Below, in pieces: positions 1 to 8,792 of a stretch of 38,658 nucleotides of DNA. A program made the translations under genes and the position numbers. The stretch covers positions 1-38,658 of the IMG/VR virus record IMGVR_UViG_3300037502_001005; one strand, given 5' to 3'. A model generated the notes under the pieces. The model was not told the DNA's origin. It was given only the letters and a program-made list of their open reading frames with translations, and searched no databases. This stretch comes from a virus. Position 1 is the first letter of the stretch, and each line of letters begins with the position of its first letter.

Positions 1-127
1 ACTTCACGCCGTTGCGATAAACGTCGATTGCACCCACGACATAGTTCATCGTGAAGGTCGTTTGACCCGCAGTAGCCGTGAAGACCGTGCGGTTAAACTG
101 GTTGCCCGGTGTGAGGACTTGCCAAGC
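1..127. repeat. Terminal direct repeat, left copy (circular contig overlap)
   Basis: These 127 bases recur exactly at 38532-38658. The overlap lies inside one continuous reading frame, and joining the ends restores a full gene. A length of exactly 127 matches a common assembly k-mer, so I read it as the signature of a circular or circularly permuted genome and not as a biological terminal repeat. Confidence 0.95.
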
Positions 128-211
128 AGTCCCGTTGTAAACGTAGGTGGGGCCGCCTGTTACTGAATACGTCTGGCCCGTTGTGGGAGACGAAGGGAAA
201 TCAAATGCCAT
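1..211 (-). CDS. Tail fibre protein with C1q-like head, N-terminal part (cut by contig end)
   Basis: This is the 5' part of a tail gene that continues at 38531 and ends at 37924. The joined gene is 819 bp and encodes 272 residues. The ATG at 211 shares its A with the TGA stop of the S74 fibre gene (TGATG), so translation is coupled. The first residues, MAFDFPSSPTTGQTY, and the following TYVYNGTAW resemble the start of many modular phage tail fibres (recalled pattern). Residues 55-75 contain a VDVYRNGVKL-type motif common in phage fibre N-terminal domains. The rest is described at 37924-38658. Confidence 0.85.
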   Translation of the reverse strand, partial: MAFDFPSSPTTGQTYSVTGGPTYVYNGTAWQVLTPGNQFNRTVFTATAGQTTFTMNYVVGAIDVYRNGVK

Positions 212-1854
212 CATTCGCCTCCTTTGAGTGTGGCCACTTCTTGTTCAAGTGTTTCGATGCGGCTTATCGCTTCCTGCAAAGCAGCCGTCAGAAGCGGAAC
301 GAGTTTGGCTTGGTCAATACTTTGATATTTTGGGGAGCCATCGTCTTTTAGCTCATCTTTTTTGCCAACCACTGCCTCAGGGACAGCGGGCGTAACCTCG
401 TGGGCTAAGAAGCCATCCACAAATCGTCCTTCGTTCCACATCATCGAGCCTTCGATGAAATTAAAACGAGACGGTTTTAGCAATTTAAGTCGATTAACGG
501 CGTCGCTAATAGGCGTTATATTTTCTTTAAGGCGATAATCAGAAGCAACAACAAACGCAGCTGCGCGGAAATTACCAAATGCTGATTGAGCGGAATTTAC
601 GCAATCGAGCTGATCTCCGGCCCCACGCTCACCACGAAGGCAAGGGGCAGAAGAGCCAGCGGTGTGTAGTGCGAGCCCCACGTTACTAGAATAGGAAATC
701 AACTCAAGCGTAGTTGTTGTAAAATTACCGTTATAACTTCCTTCAAAGATGCCTCTTCCAGAAACATGTAACGGTGCTGAAGGGTTTGCTTGGGCTATCC
801 CCACCCTTCCGTTTGATGCAATACGCATACGTTCAGCGCCAGAAGTTCCAAAAATAGTATTATTTGCGTTAATACCAAGATCGCGCCACGCACTGTCTGA
901 TCTGCTATATGACTGAATGTAAGACGCAGAGCTTACTGCGTCATAATATAGCTCCATTCCAACGCCGTTTGTTGGAAAACCAGCCGTGCCTTGAATAGCG
1001 ACAGCCCCGTTTGTATGCAAACGTACTTGTGGTGAGGTTGTTCCAATCCCCACATTTCCAGTGACACTTACGTTCCCACTTATAGTTCCACCCGTCAGCG
1101 GAAGATATTGACCAGCACCGCCAGCACTTAGATCGACCCACTGACTGCTGTTCGCATCCGTGTAGTAGACATACATGCGGCCATCAGCGGAGTTCCACCA
1201 CAAGTCGCCAGCACCGGGGTTAGCAGGAGGCGTGTCGCCAATCGCTGCGCCACCACCAATGTTACCCCATGCAGAGCCATAGCCCTCGAACTTGCCTGTG
1301 GTCGTGTTGTAGCGAATGTAGCCCGCTGCCGGTGTGCCGGGGCGTTGTGCCGTAGATCCAGCCGGTAGATATGCGGAGCCTGTCGTTCCGTCTTGCTGAA
1401 CGTAGGTTGTCGCAGACGTTGAAAGCTTGGCGCTGATCTGTGTCTGAATGGACGATGTAACGCCTGACAGATAGCTCAACTCTGTTGAAGTCACAGAACC
1501 AACGGATGTGCCAGATGGCAGCGTCACCGTTCCCGTGAATGTAGGACTTGCGAGTGGAGCCTTGTCATCTAGAGATGTTTGCAAGTTTGCTACATCGCTA
1601 ATGCCAAGCGTCACAGCCCCTGTGCGGCCGGCTACCGATGTAACATCAGCAGCTAGCGTTCCTGCTGATAATGAAAGGCCAGACCCTGCGCTGATCTCTT
1701 CTGTTGCGCCGGCGCCCGCGCTTGTGCGGCCAAGAAGCTTGCCAGACGCTTGTGTCAGGACATGCTCGTCATTCCAATCTGATGGCTGGACAATCGTATT
1801 GTCTGGGCCATCTGTCTTAGCTGACTGGAATGAGTGCTTTAAAGAGATCGCCAT
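211..1854 (-). CDS. Tail fibre with C-terminal S74 self-cleaving chaperone
   Basis: A 547-residue fibre or tailspike. Residues 1-250 are rich in Ala, Gly, Ser and Thr and contain short beta-type repeats ending in YLPLTGGTISGNVSVTG, the usual phage fibre shaft style. The C-terminus from about residue 438 is an intramolecular chaperone of the Peptidase_S74 family. It opens with SDYRLKENI, where S438 and K443 match the family Ser-Lys dyad for autocleavage, and it ends in a coiled-coil heptad stretch (ISRIETLEQEVATLK). The family trimerises fibres and is then released. The gene lies between the C1q-type fibre and a small virion gene, in the receptor-binding block. The receptor is unknown. Confidence 0.88.
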   Translation of the reverse strand: MAISLKHSFQSAKTDGPDNTIVQPSDWNDEHVLTQASGKLLGRTSAGAGATEEISAGSGLSLSAGTLAADVTSVAGRTGAVTLGISDVANLQTSLDDKAPLASPTFTGTVTLPSGTSVGSVTSTELSYLSGVTSSIQTQISAKLSTSATTYVQQDGTTGSAYLPAGSTAQRPGTPAAGYIRYNTTTGKFEGYGSAWGNIGGGAAIGDTPPANPGAGDLWWNSADGRMYVYYTDANSSQWVDLSAGGAGQYLPLTGGTISGNVSVTGNVGIGTTSPQVRLHTNGAVAIQGTAGFPTNGVGMELYYDAVSSASYIQSYSRSDSAWRDLGINANNTIFGTSGAERMRIASNGRVGIAQANPSAPLHVSGRGIFEGSYNGNFTTTTLELISYSSNVGLALHTAGSSAPCLRGERGAGDQLDCVNSAQSAFGNFRAAAFVVASDYRLKENITPISDAVNRLKLLKPSRFNFIEGSMMWNEGRFVDGFLAHEVTPAVPEAVVGKKDELKDDGSPKYQSIDQAKLVPLLTAALQEAISRIETLEQEVATLKGGE

Positions 1855-1866
1855 TCAGGACACCGA

Positions 1867-2250
1867 TCAAGTCAGAGTGATATCGAGATCGTTCGTCGGA
1901 ATGCGGAACACATCGCCAGAGGCGATCGTCTTAGCCGATGTGAGATTGCCATAAGCGAGAAGGTTACCGGATGTAGCCGCATCAAAGACGCCCACAGCAA
2001 CAACAGTTCCCCAGGTGCCTGTCGCTACCGGCCACTCAATAGCAGCCGTATTGGTTGCGAGATTGCCAGACACAGTGAAGGCACAAACCTCACGCACATA
2101 GGAACCGCCAGAGACTTCTGTGCCGCCGCCGCTATCTGTCGGCGCTACCGTATAGAGGCCGAGATAGAGCGTAGAAGGAGCGCTGTACGCAACGCCACCA
2201 AACACATGGTCGAGAACCTTGTTCTCAAGATAGTCAGAGAAGGATGACAT
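1867..2250 (-). CDS. Small virion protein (Gp80-like family)
   Basis: A 127-residue protein beginning MSSFSDYLENKVLDHVFGG and continuing with an LYLGLYT-PTD-GGGTEVSGGSYVRE pattern. I recall this pattern from a widespread phage virion family placed between head-completion and tail-fibre genes. The body alternates beta-type hydrophobic stretches with Gly/Thr-rich turns, suggesting a beta-sandwich. No enzymatic motif is visible. It lies 11 bp downstream of the adaptor gene and 12 bp upstream of the S74 fibre, so it is probably structural. The exact virion role is not determined. Confidence 0.7.
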   Translation of the reverse strand: MSSFSDYLENKVLDHVFGGVAYSAPSTLYLGLYTVAPTDSGGGTEVSGGSYVREVCAFTVSGNLATNTAAIEWPVATGTWGTVVAVGVFDAATSGNLLAYGNLTSAKTIASGDVFRIPTNDLDITLT

Positions 2251-2261
2251 GATTGAGCCTC

Positions 2262-2870
2262 TTAATAGGCGCTGCGGGTGCGAGTGATGAGAGGCGCTCC
2301 GGAGAACGCTGCATCGTCACTTTCATTGTTGAGAAACTGAATAATGGCTGTTGCGTTTGCGGCCATTGCGGCCAGGCGCATATCATCCATCAAGAACGTC
2401 GATGCTTGCTGAAGCGAACCGTAAAGATAAAGGTCTGGCGCCTTGGTCAGGAGCCAGTTCGACGTATTGCTGATCGATAAGCTTGGGATTTTTGCATAAT
2501 ACGTCATTTCCACCGTAACGTCACTAGTCGGCGCGGGGAAAAGCTCAAATTCCTTGCCTACAATCGTATAAAAGCGCGTCTTGCCTGTGACCTTATTATT
2601 CTTCCATTCAGTCAGCTTGTCTTGCGTTATAAAGGCAAGAGGTTGGCCGCCAATATCAAGATCCTTCGCCTCAAGCCAATCAGCCGGCACAGCCACAAAT
2701 TCATTGCTCGTTGTCGCTGTGGCCCGCTTGACCATCTGGATGGTGCGCAACTCACGATTAAAGCGCGCCTCAGCCATTGCGATAAAGTCAGGGATCTGCG
2801 CTGTCAGATCATCCCTATTTAACCAGTTGGCGATCGACGCCTGTAGATCCGAGTAATTGGCAAAAGCCAT
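2262..2870 (-). CDS. Head-tail adaptor protein (GP7-type phage adaptor)
   Basis: A 202-residue protein. The N-terminus (SDLQASIANWLNRDDLTAQI followed by PDFIAMAEARFNRELRTIQM) is the typical start of the phage adaptor family that binds the portal ring beneath the head vertex. It continues with a VPADWLEAKDL motif and a predicted helical C-terminus. The position, downstream of portal, scaffold and capsid genes and upstream of fibres, agrees. Like other adaptors it should form a 12-fold ring extending the portal; that is family knowledge, not seen here. Confidence 0.8.
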   Translation of the reverse strand: MAFANYSDLQASIANWLNRDDLTAQIPDFIAMAEARFNRELRTIQMVKRATATTSNEFVAVPADWLEAKDLDIGGQPLAFITQDKLTEWKNNKVTGKTRFYTIVGKEFELFPAPTSDVTVEMTYYAKIPSLSISNTSNWLLTKAPDLYLYGSLQQASTFLMDDMRLAAMAANATAIIQFLNNESDDAAFSGAPLITRTRSAY

Positions 2871-2871
2871 C

Positions 2872-3507
2872 TCAGTTGCCCTTTTCAGCTTCCATCAAGG
2901 CTTCGACATGCTCATGGCCATAGTCGAAAGTCCCGATGTGCTTCACTTCTTTAGAGAGATCGTGATCAATCCATGTCTGGATCCCATGGACTGATGCCTT
3001 CTTGCAGAAATAAATGTCCTCACCGAGGAAGACGTTGAATTTCGGATTGTATCCCACCGAGAACCAGGGCTTAGGAAGCTTCTCAAACACAGAGGTGCGC
3101 GTCAGCATGACGCCAAAGCCCATGGCTGCGCATGGCTCTAAGCCTTCTCGATCGTGAGAAGGGATCCAAGACGTAAAATCCTCAATCGATGAGAACGAAA
3201 CCGTCTTTAATGGCATGCGGCGCGTTGCGTAATTGGCGCCCACAATGTCCTTGCCCGTCTTATACAGACGCTCTGCCGCCTCTTTAGGAAACAGCATATC
3301 GGTATCGAGCCAGAGGATCGCATCGGCTCCAGCCTTGATTGCATTCTCTGCTAGCGTCTCACGCTGGCTTGCGATCAGAGTGCCGAGATTAGTGCCGATC
3401 TCAACCGTTGTGCCGCGCGCAACTTCATATCCGACCAAGCGCGCCATGTTGTGAGCAAAGGCTGTGTAAAGCTGCTCACGGGCCGGCATAGCAACATAAA
3501 GCTTCAT
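2872..3507 (-). CDS. GT-A fold glycosyltransferase-like protein
   Basis: A 211-residue protein resembling family-2-like glycosyltransferases. Residues 64-73 read AILWLDTDML with a D68-T-D70 motif suited to metal and nucleotide-sugar binding. Residues 162-168 (GEDIYFC) carry the second acidic pair, E163-D164, and H190 follows in KHIG. The domain is compact and has no membrane segment. The ATG at 3507 overlaps the stop of the upstream gene (TGATG). It sits among head genes, so virion protein glycosylation is a possible role, but modification of host surface sugar or of DNA cannot be excluded. Substrate unknown. Confidence 0.72.
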   Translation of the reverse strand: MKLYVAMPAREQLYTAFAHNMARLVGYEVARGTTVEIGTNLGTLIASQRETLAENAIKAGADAILWLDTDMLFPKEAAERLYKTGKDIVGANYATRRMPLKTVSFSSIEDFTSWIPSHDREGLEPCAAMGFGVMLTRTSVFEKLPKPWFSVGYNPKFNVFLGEDIYFCKKASVHGIQTWIDHDLSKEVKHIGTFDYGHEHVEALMEAEKGN

Positions 3508-3815
3508 CAGATCACCCCTACCTTTGTACGAAACACACGATTGTCGGGGTCATTCAGCCATCGCTTCATGGCTGCATCGTCATCCGCAATCCCCTTCTGC
3601 TTAAGGTCGTAATAGATCGACATAGGGATTGATGCGACGAGGTGCATATCAGCGCGCCAATTTGTCGGCGCGTCATTGTAAAGCTGTTTGTTGGCCTCAA
3701 TGGCAGGCGCTAGATCCTGCTCCGTATGAATGCCAAATGTGTCAGTCTCCCAATCATAATCAAACCAGCGTGTGATGCCGAGTTCGGGATTGGCGTTAAA
3801 GAAAAACCGTTCGCT
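3507..3815 (-). CDS. Conserved hypothetical protein downstream of capsid gene
   Basis: A 102-residue protein from a GTG start (VSERFFFNANPELGIT). I chose GTG because a GGGAG Shine-Dalgarno lies 7 bases upstream. Reading further upstream would run through a transcription terminator hairpin. The sequence has WFDYDWETDTFGIHTEQD near residue 20 and a WRADMHLVASIPMSIYYDL stretch. I recall similar small proteins next to podovirus capsid genes, but no function is known. A head-completion or assembly role is plausible from position only. Confidence 0.7.
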   Translation of the reverse strand, partial: SERFFFNANPELGITRWFDYDWETDTFGIHTEQDLAPAIEANKQLYNDAPTNWRADMHLVASIPMSIYYDLKQKGIADDDAAMKRWLNDPDNRVFRTKVGVI

Positions 3816-3829
3816 CACGCGATGCTCCC

Positions 3830-3858
3830 AAAAAGAAAGGGCGACCCGAAGGCCGCCC
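3830..3858 (-). terminator. Rho-independent terminator after the major capsid gene
   Basis: On the minus strand an 8-bp stem, GGGCGGCC with GGTCGCCC (one G-U pair), is closed by a TTCG tetraloop and followed by TTTCTTTTT. It lies 28 bp past the capsid stop codon and before the GTG of the next gene. It probably ends most capsid transcripts, letting a fraction read through. Confidence 0.85.
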
Positions 3859-3885
3859 AATCCGTTTCATTTATGATCCAGCTTC

Positions 3886-4857
3886 TTACGAAGTGGTCAG
3901 GTCAGCGGCGATGCCGTGAGCCTTTTCGGTGTGAACCTTGAGGCAGTATTCCGCCAAGAGCATGCGCTTCTCAGCGTCACCCGTCTTAGCGAGTTCTTCC
4001 GTCTGATAGTTACGGAGGAACGCAACAGCAGCCTTAGAAGGATCCACAACGTAAGCCACATTGTTCGGCATAAACCGTGCCGGGACGAAGGACACGCGGC
4101 CCCAGTCGGAAATGTAGACGTCTGCTGACCCCACCACTGTGGCAGGACCATTCGCTACGTTGTTACGGATGCCGGCGATGCCAGCGAACGAAGAAGCCTT
4201 GCGCTTCTGGAAGCCGTTCATCAGCACCATCTTTGCGTTGCCGCCCTGCTCCCACACCTTCTGGAGAACGTCCTGGAGGATCGTCTCAGTAAATGTGCGA
4301 GCCGTGCCAGCAATGCGACCAGCATTCGGGTAGCCGTCATTGGTTGAGGACATGGTGGGGTTTGTGCCACCAGCATCCTTGTTCACGTTTGTGCGGAGCC
4401 ATGCACCGAGACCAGCAGTCTTACGAGCCGTTGTGTTGTTGCCAACAGCCGCAGCGTTGTTCGACAGGATGGCTGTCTCGATATCATTTTTTAACTCAGC
4501 GCCCGCCTTAGCGATTTCGTAGGCAAGCATACCCTTCATGCCGGCCTTCTTCACCGCTTCAACAGTGCCAGTGACACCGATCACAATGCGCGAGATCTGG
4601 GTGTAGTTACCAACGCGGTTTTGAGCCGAGCGGGCATCAGGTGTGGCTTCATCGCCTTCGATCGCAGCGTTATCAGCCGTTGCGCTCTTGAGCGAGTCAG
4701 TCAACCATTCGTGATAGGTTTGATCCGCCTTCTCTTGGCCGATGTTCGAGAGGAACACGGTATCTTCAGGCGAGATGTTTGTGATAACGTTCGAGAGATC
4801 TTCACGAACAACTTTGGTCGCGTCATAGCGCGAGATTGTGTTTGCAACGAGAGCCAT
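3886..4857 (-). CDS. Major capsid protein (SU10 / DUF5309-type)
   Basis: A 323-residue protein. The N-terminus contains DLSNVITNISPEDTVFLSNIG and then EWLTDSL, which fits the DUF5309/SU10 major capsid family of HK97-fold proteins as I recall it. The C-terminal half has GNAKMVLMNGFQKRK and a beta-rich VSFVPARFMPNNVAYVVDP stretch. The Shine-Dalgarno AAGGAG lies 8 bases upstream of the ATG. The scaffold gene is immediately upstream and a strong terminator downstream, the usual setting for the most highly expressed head gene. Confidence 0.88.
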   Translation of the reverse strand: MALVANTISRYDATKVVREDLSNVITNISPEDTVFLSNIGQEKADQTYHEWLTDSLKSATADNAAIEGDEATPDARSAQNRVGNYTQISRIVIGVTGTVEAVKKAGMKGMLAYEIAKAGAELKNDIETAILSNNAAAVGNNTTARKTAGLGAWLRTNVNKDAGGTNPTMSSTNDGYPNAGRIAGTARTFTETILQDVLQKVWEQGGNAKMVLMNGFQKRKASSFAGIAGIRNNVANGPATVVGSADVYISDWGRVSFVPARFMPNNVAYVVDPSKAAVAFLRNYQTEELAKTGDAEKRMLLAEYCLKVHTEKAHGIAADLTTS

Positions 4858-4875
4858 CTCGTCACTCCTTTCAGA

Positions 4876-5880
4876 TTAGATCATTTTTGCGATGACAGCA
4901 GCCGCGTCTTGGATGCTGCCGGTTTTAGCCAATCGCTGTTTGGCTCTTGTCACTTCCGTCACTGTGCGCGGAGCGAAGTTTTGGCTGCCAGAGCGCATCG
5001 GGGCCGGTCCCTTCTGGGGTGTCGGCTTGATGGCTTTACGCTGCTGCTGCATCAGGTCATATTGCGCGGCCTTCCACGCAATTTTCACCATGCGATCGTC
5101 ATAAAGCTGATCGAGTTCTTCTTTTGTGAAGCCCTCGGCAACCAAAGTCTGACGAATAGCATCGCGATCCCGCTTGGCTTTGTTGGGATCCTTCCACTCA
5201 GGAAGTCTCTCATTCAAAAGACGTTCGCGGTTCTGTTCGACCATCTGCGCAATCTGCTGCGCCTGTGCCACTTCCTCCAACTGAGACAGCTTCTGCTTTT
5301 CGGCAGAGATTGTCCGCATGGAGTCTTCATATTTCCGCCACTCATATTCCAAACGCGCCGCCTCAACCGGGTTTTCGGCATAGAGACGATCAAAGTCTGG
5401 GCGTTGTGGCTGAAGTGCCGTGAGTTGTTGCTCTAGCGCCTGCAAGCCTTGAAGATATTGAACACGCTCTGATCGAGCCTGCTCAAACTCTTGTGTCAAA
5501 GCCTTGCGTTCTTCCGCCAGGGCCATGGTCTTCTGAGTATAATCTTGCTGCCTCTGATAGCCTTTGACTAATTCAGATGCAGGAACCTCAATCTCCGTGC
5601 CGTCCACTTTGACGGTGTAGATGTGTTCTTGCTCTTCCTCGCCTTCAGCTTCTTCTTCAGCTTGATCGCCTTCCTCTTCCGGCTCGTCCGAGGCAGCATC
5701 CTCGTCAGCTAGTTCGGTTTGGTCAGCTTCAGCGGTTTCATCCGCCGTTTGGGCCTCATCGGCCTCAACTGTCTCTTCCGTCTCAGGCTCTTGATTATCG
5801 GTTGGTCCGGTCAAGAGGGCTTCGATTTGTGAGGCAGCCTCAAGTATTCCGGTCCCTTGCGGGGTGTCGGAGGTTGTCAT
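4876..5880 (-). CDS. Scaffolding protein
   Basis: A 334-residue protein, very acidic from about residue 30 to 85 (runs of E, D, A and Q). A VKVDGTEIEVPASELVKGYQ patch follows, then long predicted coiled coil (residues 115-235, many E, Q, R and A) and a basic tail ending in RAKQRLAKTGSIQDAAAVIAKMI. Acidic N-terminus, coiled coil and basic C-terminus, directly upstream of the capsid gene, are the hallmarks of a head scaffold. The HIYTVKVDGTEIEVP segment recurs in many phage scaffolds as I recall. No protease motif is visible, so release is probably by exit rather than cleavage. Confidence 0.83.
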   Translation of the reverse strand: MTTSDTPQGTGILEAASQIEALLTGPTDNQEPETEETVEADEAQTADETAEADQTELADEDAASDEPEEEGDQAEEEAEGEEEQEHIYTVKVDGTEIEVPASELVKGYQRQQDYTQKTMALAEERKALTQEFEQARSERVQYLQGLQALEQQLTALQPQRPDFDRLYAENPVEAARLEYEWRKYEDSMRTISAEKQKLSQLEEVAQAQQIAQMVEQNRERLLNERLPEWKDPNKAKRDRDAIRQTLVAEGFTKEELDQLYDDRMVKIAWKAAQYDLMQQQRKAIKPTPQKGPAPMRSGSQNFAPRTVTEVTRAKQRLAKTGSIQDAAAVIAKMI

Positions 5881-5923
5881 TCTCAGTCCTTCTGGGATGT
5901 AGAGTCCCGTCTGGTTCTATTGG

Positions 5924-6187
5924 TCAGATGACCTCGCGCGATCGGCGATTGAACGCGTTGATCGCGGATTCCGTGGCGATCACTTCAAGATCGGCACGAA
6001 ACTCGTAAAGGGCTTGCAAGCGTGTAAAGGCCTGCTCCCGAATATCGTAATCGTTAAGGCCAGATGTTCGCCAAGCCTCAACATATTTGAGTTCAAGCTG
6101 CCCTAAGACATGCTCAATGAACGGGTCATCCAAGAGTTCCTTGGCCCGTCTTGACCGCTCTTCTGCGGTCATAGAATTGACGTTCAT
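5924..6187 (-). CDS. Small conserved protein between portal and scaffold
   Basis: An 87-residue, mostly helical and charged protein (MTAEERSRRAKELLDDPFIE, then LQALYEFRADLEVIA). It begins 1 bp after the portal stop, and the scaffold gene follows after 43 bp. Small helical proteins of this kind are common between portal and scaffold in podovirus-type phages, but I know no assigned function. Initiation could also be at the second Met (residue 6). A minor head or assembly component is the best guess from position. Confidence 0.72.
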   Translation of the reverse strand: MNVNSMTAEERSRRAKELLDDPFIEHVLGQLELKYVEAWRTSGLNDYDIREQAFTRLQALYEFRADLEVIATESAINAFNRRSREVI

Positions 6188-6188
6188 C

Positions 6189-8390
6189 TTATTGCGGCAT
6201 CACTGGCGGCATGGACTGCTGCAATGGGATCGATGGGACAGATGTCGCTGCCCGCATTGCATCCCGATCACGCTGAATGTCGGCCTTGATCTGGGCCACA
6301 TCCACTTGCTGCTGATATTTGCCGTAAATCTCAGCCGCTTTTAAAATGATATCGGCATCAAGCTGATCGCGCTCACGATCGTCTTGAAGCTTTGCCTTTT
6401 CCCACTCAAGGCGCATCTTATCTTGCGCAATGGCCATATCGACCTGGGCCTTTTGCGCTTCAATCTGAGCCAAGATCTGAGCGGGATCAGGCTTTGGCTG
6501 CATCATCTGCGCTGCCTGCTGCTCATCTACTTCCTTAAAGAAGCGACTGGTATCCTTGAAACCCGCTAACGTCAGGATCTGATCCAACGTATTGCGGTAT
6601 TCACTCAACCCAACAAGAGGATTGCCTGGGCCAAGGGCTTGGACAATCTGCTCTTGCGCGCCCTTAATCTGCATAAGCATCGCAAGCTTCTGTGTTTCTG
6701 TGCCTCGGCCAAGAGCCACATTCACACGCGCATCCATCTCCGCATTCCATGTGCGAGGATCGACCTCAACCCATTTGCCACGCAGACGGATCATGCGAGG
6801 CTTATCTTGATGCTGGATGATGGTCTTTAGCAGGCCCTTAAAGAGGCGCTTGAAGCCAGTCTCAGCAAAGTTACGCGCAATCAGTTCAACGCTATCTTGC
6901 GAGGCAGAGACAGTCGCTGCAACGCCTGTCGCTGTTTGGTTAGTCAATGTATTAGCATCTAACCCACGAGAAGCCTGGCTAATGCCCGTGCGCGCCGTCT
7001 TGATCTGATCGAGATAGTCCAAGATGCCTTGCGCTGAGGCGCCGACAAAAGGCGTTGCGAATGGTGTCACGGCACCCGCCTGCTTCATGCGGATGATGGC
7101 GCCAGTCTCATTGTTCATCACATCGTCAAGATTGACCTGGTTCTCAACCACAGCCGTGCGCGGATGAATGGACTGAGCTAAGCTGTCCATCATGTTACGC
7201 ATCACGCCAGTCTTGACGCGCTGGATGTCCATAACCTTATCGGCCAGGGACATGCCGATCATTGTGTGAGGCTCTGGATAAGGGCAGATCACCGCAAATG
7301 GACGATCAGACACCACCTCTTCATGTACTAGCTTATAATTTCCGCCGATCGTGCAGACCTTGCGCAACTCAGCAATGCCATCGCCATCCTTATCAACCTT
7401 GATATAGGCCTCGACGTAAAGGACGCGGTTGGCTGACAAATCCATAGAGTTGTCATCATCAAAGCGAGACAACGCAGGATTGCGCTGGAACCGCTCTAGG
7501 TTGTTATCAAACGCATCCCCTACCCCGCCATACTCAGTGACGAGTTCAAGCGGATAGCCCATGGCAACGAGTTCAGAGACTGTCGCCATCTTACGCTGGC
7601 CGATCAGGGTCGCATTATCCTCATCGATCGCATCGACCGAGCAGATAAACTCTTCACAAGGCAAGCTTTCGACACGGACGCGGACATTCTTACGAGTGCG
7701 CTTAATCCGCAAATTGATCGTATCGATAGCAATGCCATACTCATCTGTCTCAATCAAATGCTCTGCCTGCAAGATCTCAACCTCTGGATCCTGCTCAAGC
7801 ATCACTGCCTGCTCATTAGACAGGCCAGAATAGTCTTCCTCTTTCACATCATAGGATGTGTCAGGATACCATTTGAAGATGCCAGTCTTACGCACTAAGG
7901 CATCAGTGATAGCATTATAGGTGACCTGATAGCCTGGGTTGTCCTGGCTAAAGACAAAGTTCACATAGTCGGTGGCTTGCGCGGCGCCCTCTTCATCGTC
8001 AGGCGTTACAGGCTCATAATCCACAACCGTATCGCCGCCGGCAAAAATGCGCATGAGGCTAGGCTTTACGCTATCGACCACATCGGCCACTTCGCGCATG
8101 ACAAGCTGCGATCGGCCTTCCTCTTCATTACCAAGAGGCGAACCCTCATAATAGGCTGAGGCCTTCTCACGCTCTGGCGCAATGTAGCTGTCAATAAACA
8201 TAACAGCGTCTTCAATCGCCTCACGCACAATCTGATCAAAGCGCTCATCTTCCATGCCGGCAGCGACAATCGCTTGCGATGGATTGAAGTTGCCTGTGCC
8301 GGCCGCAGCCAAAGGATCAAAATTGCCTGTTGGCTCCATGTCCATCATGGCCAGGACTTCATCAACTCCGGCAGGAAAAGCGTTCGCCAT
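6189..8390 (-). CDS. Portal protein
   Basis: A 733-residue protein, the size expected for large podovirus-type portals. Features include the N-terminal EREKASAYYEGSPLG, then VVDSVKPSLMRIFAGGDTVVDYEP (family-like portal wing segment), a long helical stem region, and a C-terminal coiled coil rich in Q, A, K and D (residues 640-720). The protein forms the 12-subunit ring through which DNA enters and leaves. The start ATG overlaps the stop of the upstream Pro-rich gene (TAATG). Order terS, terL, small gene, portal, small gene, scaffold, capsid supports the call. Confidence 0.9.
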   Translation of the reverse strand: MANAFPAGVDEVLAMMDMEPTGNFDPLAAAGTGNFNPSQAIVAAGMEDERFDQIVREAIEDAVMFIDSYIAPEREKASAYYEGSPLGNEEEGRSQLVMREVADVVDSVKPSLMRIFAGGDTVVDYEPVTPDDEEGAAQATDYVNFVFSQDNPGYQVTYNAITDALVRKTGIFKWYPDTSYDVKEEDYSGLSNEQAVMLEQDPEVEILQAEHLIETDEYGIAIDTINLRIKRTRKNVRVRVESLPCEEFICSVDAIDEDNATLIGQRKMATVSELVAMGYPLELVTEYGGVGDAFDNNLERFQRNPALSRFDDDNSMDLSANRVLYVEAYIKVDKDGDGIAELRKVCTIGGNYKLVHEEVVSDRPFAVICPYPEPHTMIGMSLADKVMDIQRVKTGVMRNMMDSLAQSIHPRTAVVENQVNLDDVMNNETGAIIRMKQAGAVTPFATPFVGASAQGILDYLDQIKTARTGISQASRGLDANTLTNQTATGVAATVSASQDSVELIARNFAETGFKRLFKGLLKTIIQHQDKPRMIRLRGKWVEVDPRTWNAEMDARVNVALGRGTETQKLAMLMQIKGAQEQIVQALGPGNPLVGLSEYRNTLDQILTLAGFKDTSRFFKEVDEQQAAQMMQPKPDPAQILAQIEAQKAQVDMAIAQDKMRLEWEKAKLQDDRERDQLDADIILKAAEIYGKYQQQVDVAQIKADIQRDRDAMRAATSVPSIPLQQSMPPVMPQ

Positions 8391-8791
8391 TAGTTGCCGC
8401 CCCCACCATAATTATTCATGTATCGATCACGATAGAGAGCGTTTTCCATCTCCAGCATCTTCAAGCGCTGCTCAATATCGCGGTCCATTGTCGGCTGGAT
8501 AAACGGCACAGGCGGCAATTCAGCAGCCTTAAACACAGGCGCAGGACGCGGCGCAGCATATTGGCTTGACGGATCTACCTGACGATAGGGAGAACGCACA
8601 CCAAACGGCATTGAACCGCTCTGCGTCATGATCGCTTGGCGCATCGCCTCGATGTTAGGCGGCAGATAATATTGGCTGTAGTTCTGTTGCACAGGCGGAT
8701 TAGGCTGCTGCACAGGACCAACGCCAGGACTAGGCGCCAATGGCACGTTGATTTCTGGCCGCATGCCAGAACCTTTTGAACCGCCACCCAT
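8390..8791 (-). CDS. Pro/Gln-rich small protein between terL and portal
   Basis: A 133-residue low-complexity protein. The first 75 residues are rich in Pro, Gln, Gly and Tyr. A helical segment near the end (MDRDIEQRLKMLEMENALYRDRY) looks like a short coiled coil, and a Gly-rich tip closes the protein. AGGAG lies 10 bases upstream of the ATG, and the stop overlaps the portal start. No family is recognised. It is expressed with packaging genes and may be a minor virion or terminase-associated linker; this is inference from position only. Confidence 0.7.
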   Translation of the reverse strand: MGGGSKGSGMRPEINVPLAPSPGVGPVQQPNPPVQQNYSQYYLPPNIEAMRQAIMTQSGSMPFGVRSPYRQVDPSSQYAAPRPAPVFKAAELPPVPFIQPTMDRDIEQRLKMLEMENALYRDRYMNNYGGGGN

Positions 8792-8792
8792 G

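Noticed and set aside
1508-1954. Rightward 148-codon open frame
   Set aside because: It is antisense to the S74 fibre shaft and the small virion gene, Val/Ala/Pro-rich with no ribosome site.
4621-5436. 271-codon rightward open frame
   Set aside because: It spans the capsid and scaffold genes antisense, has no ribosome site and reads as low-plausibility protein. The leftward frames have clear families.
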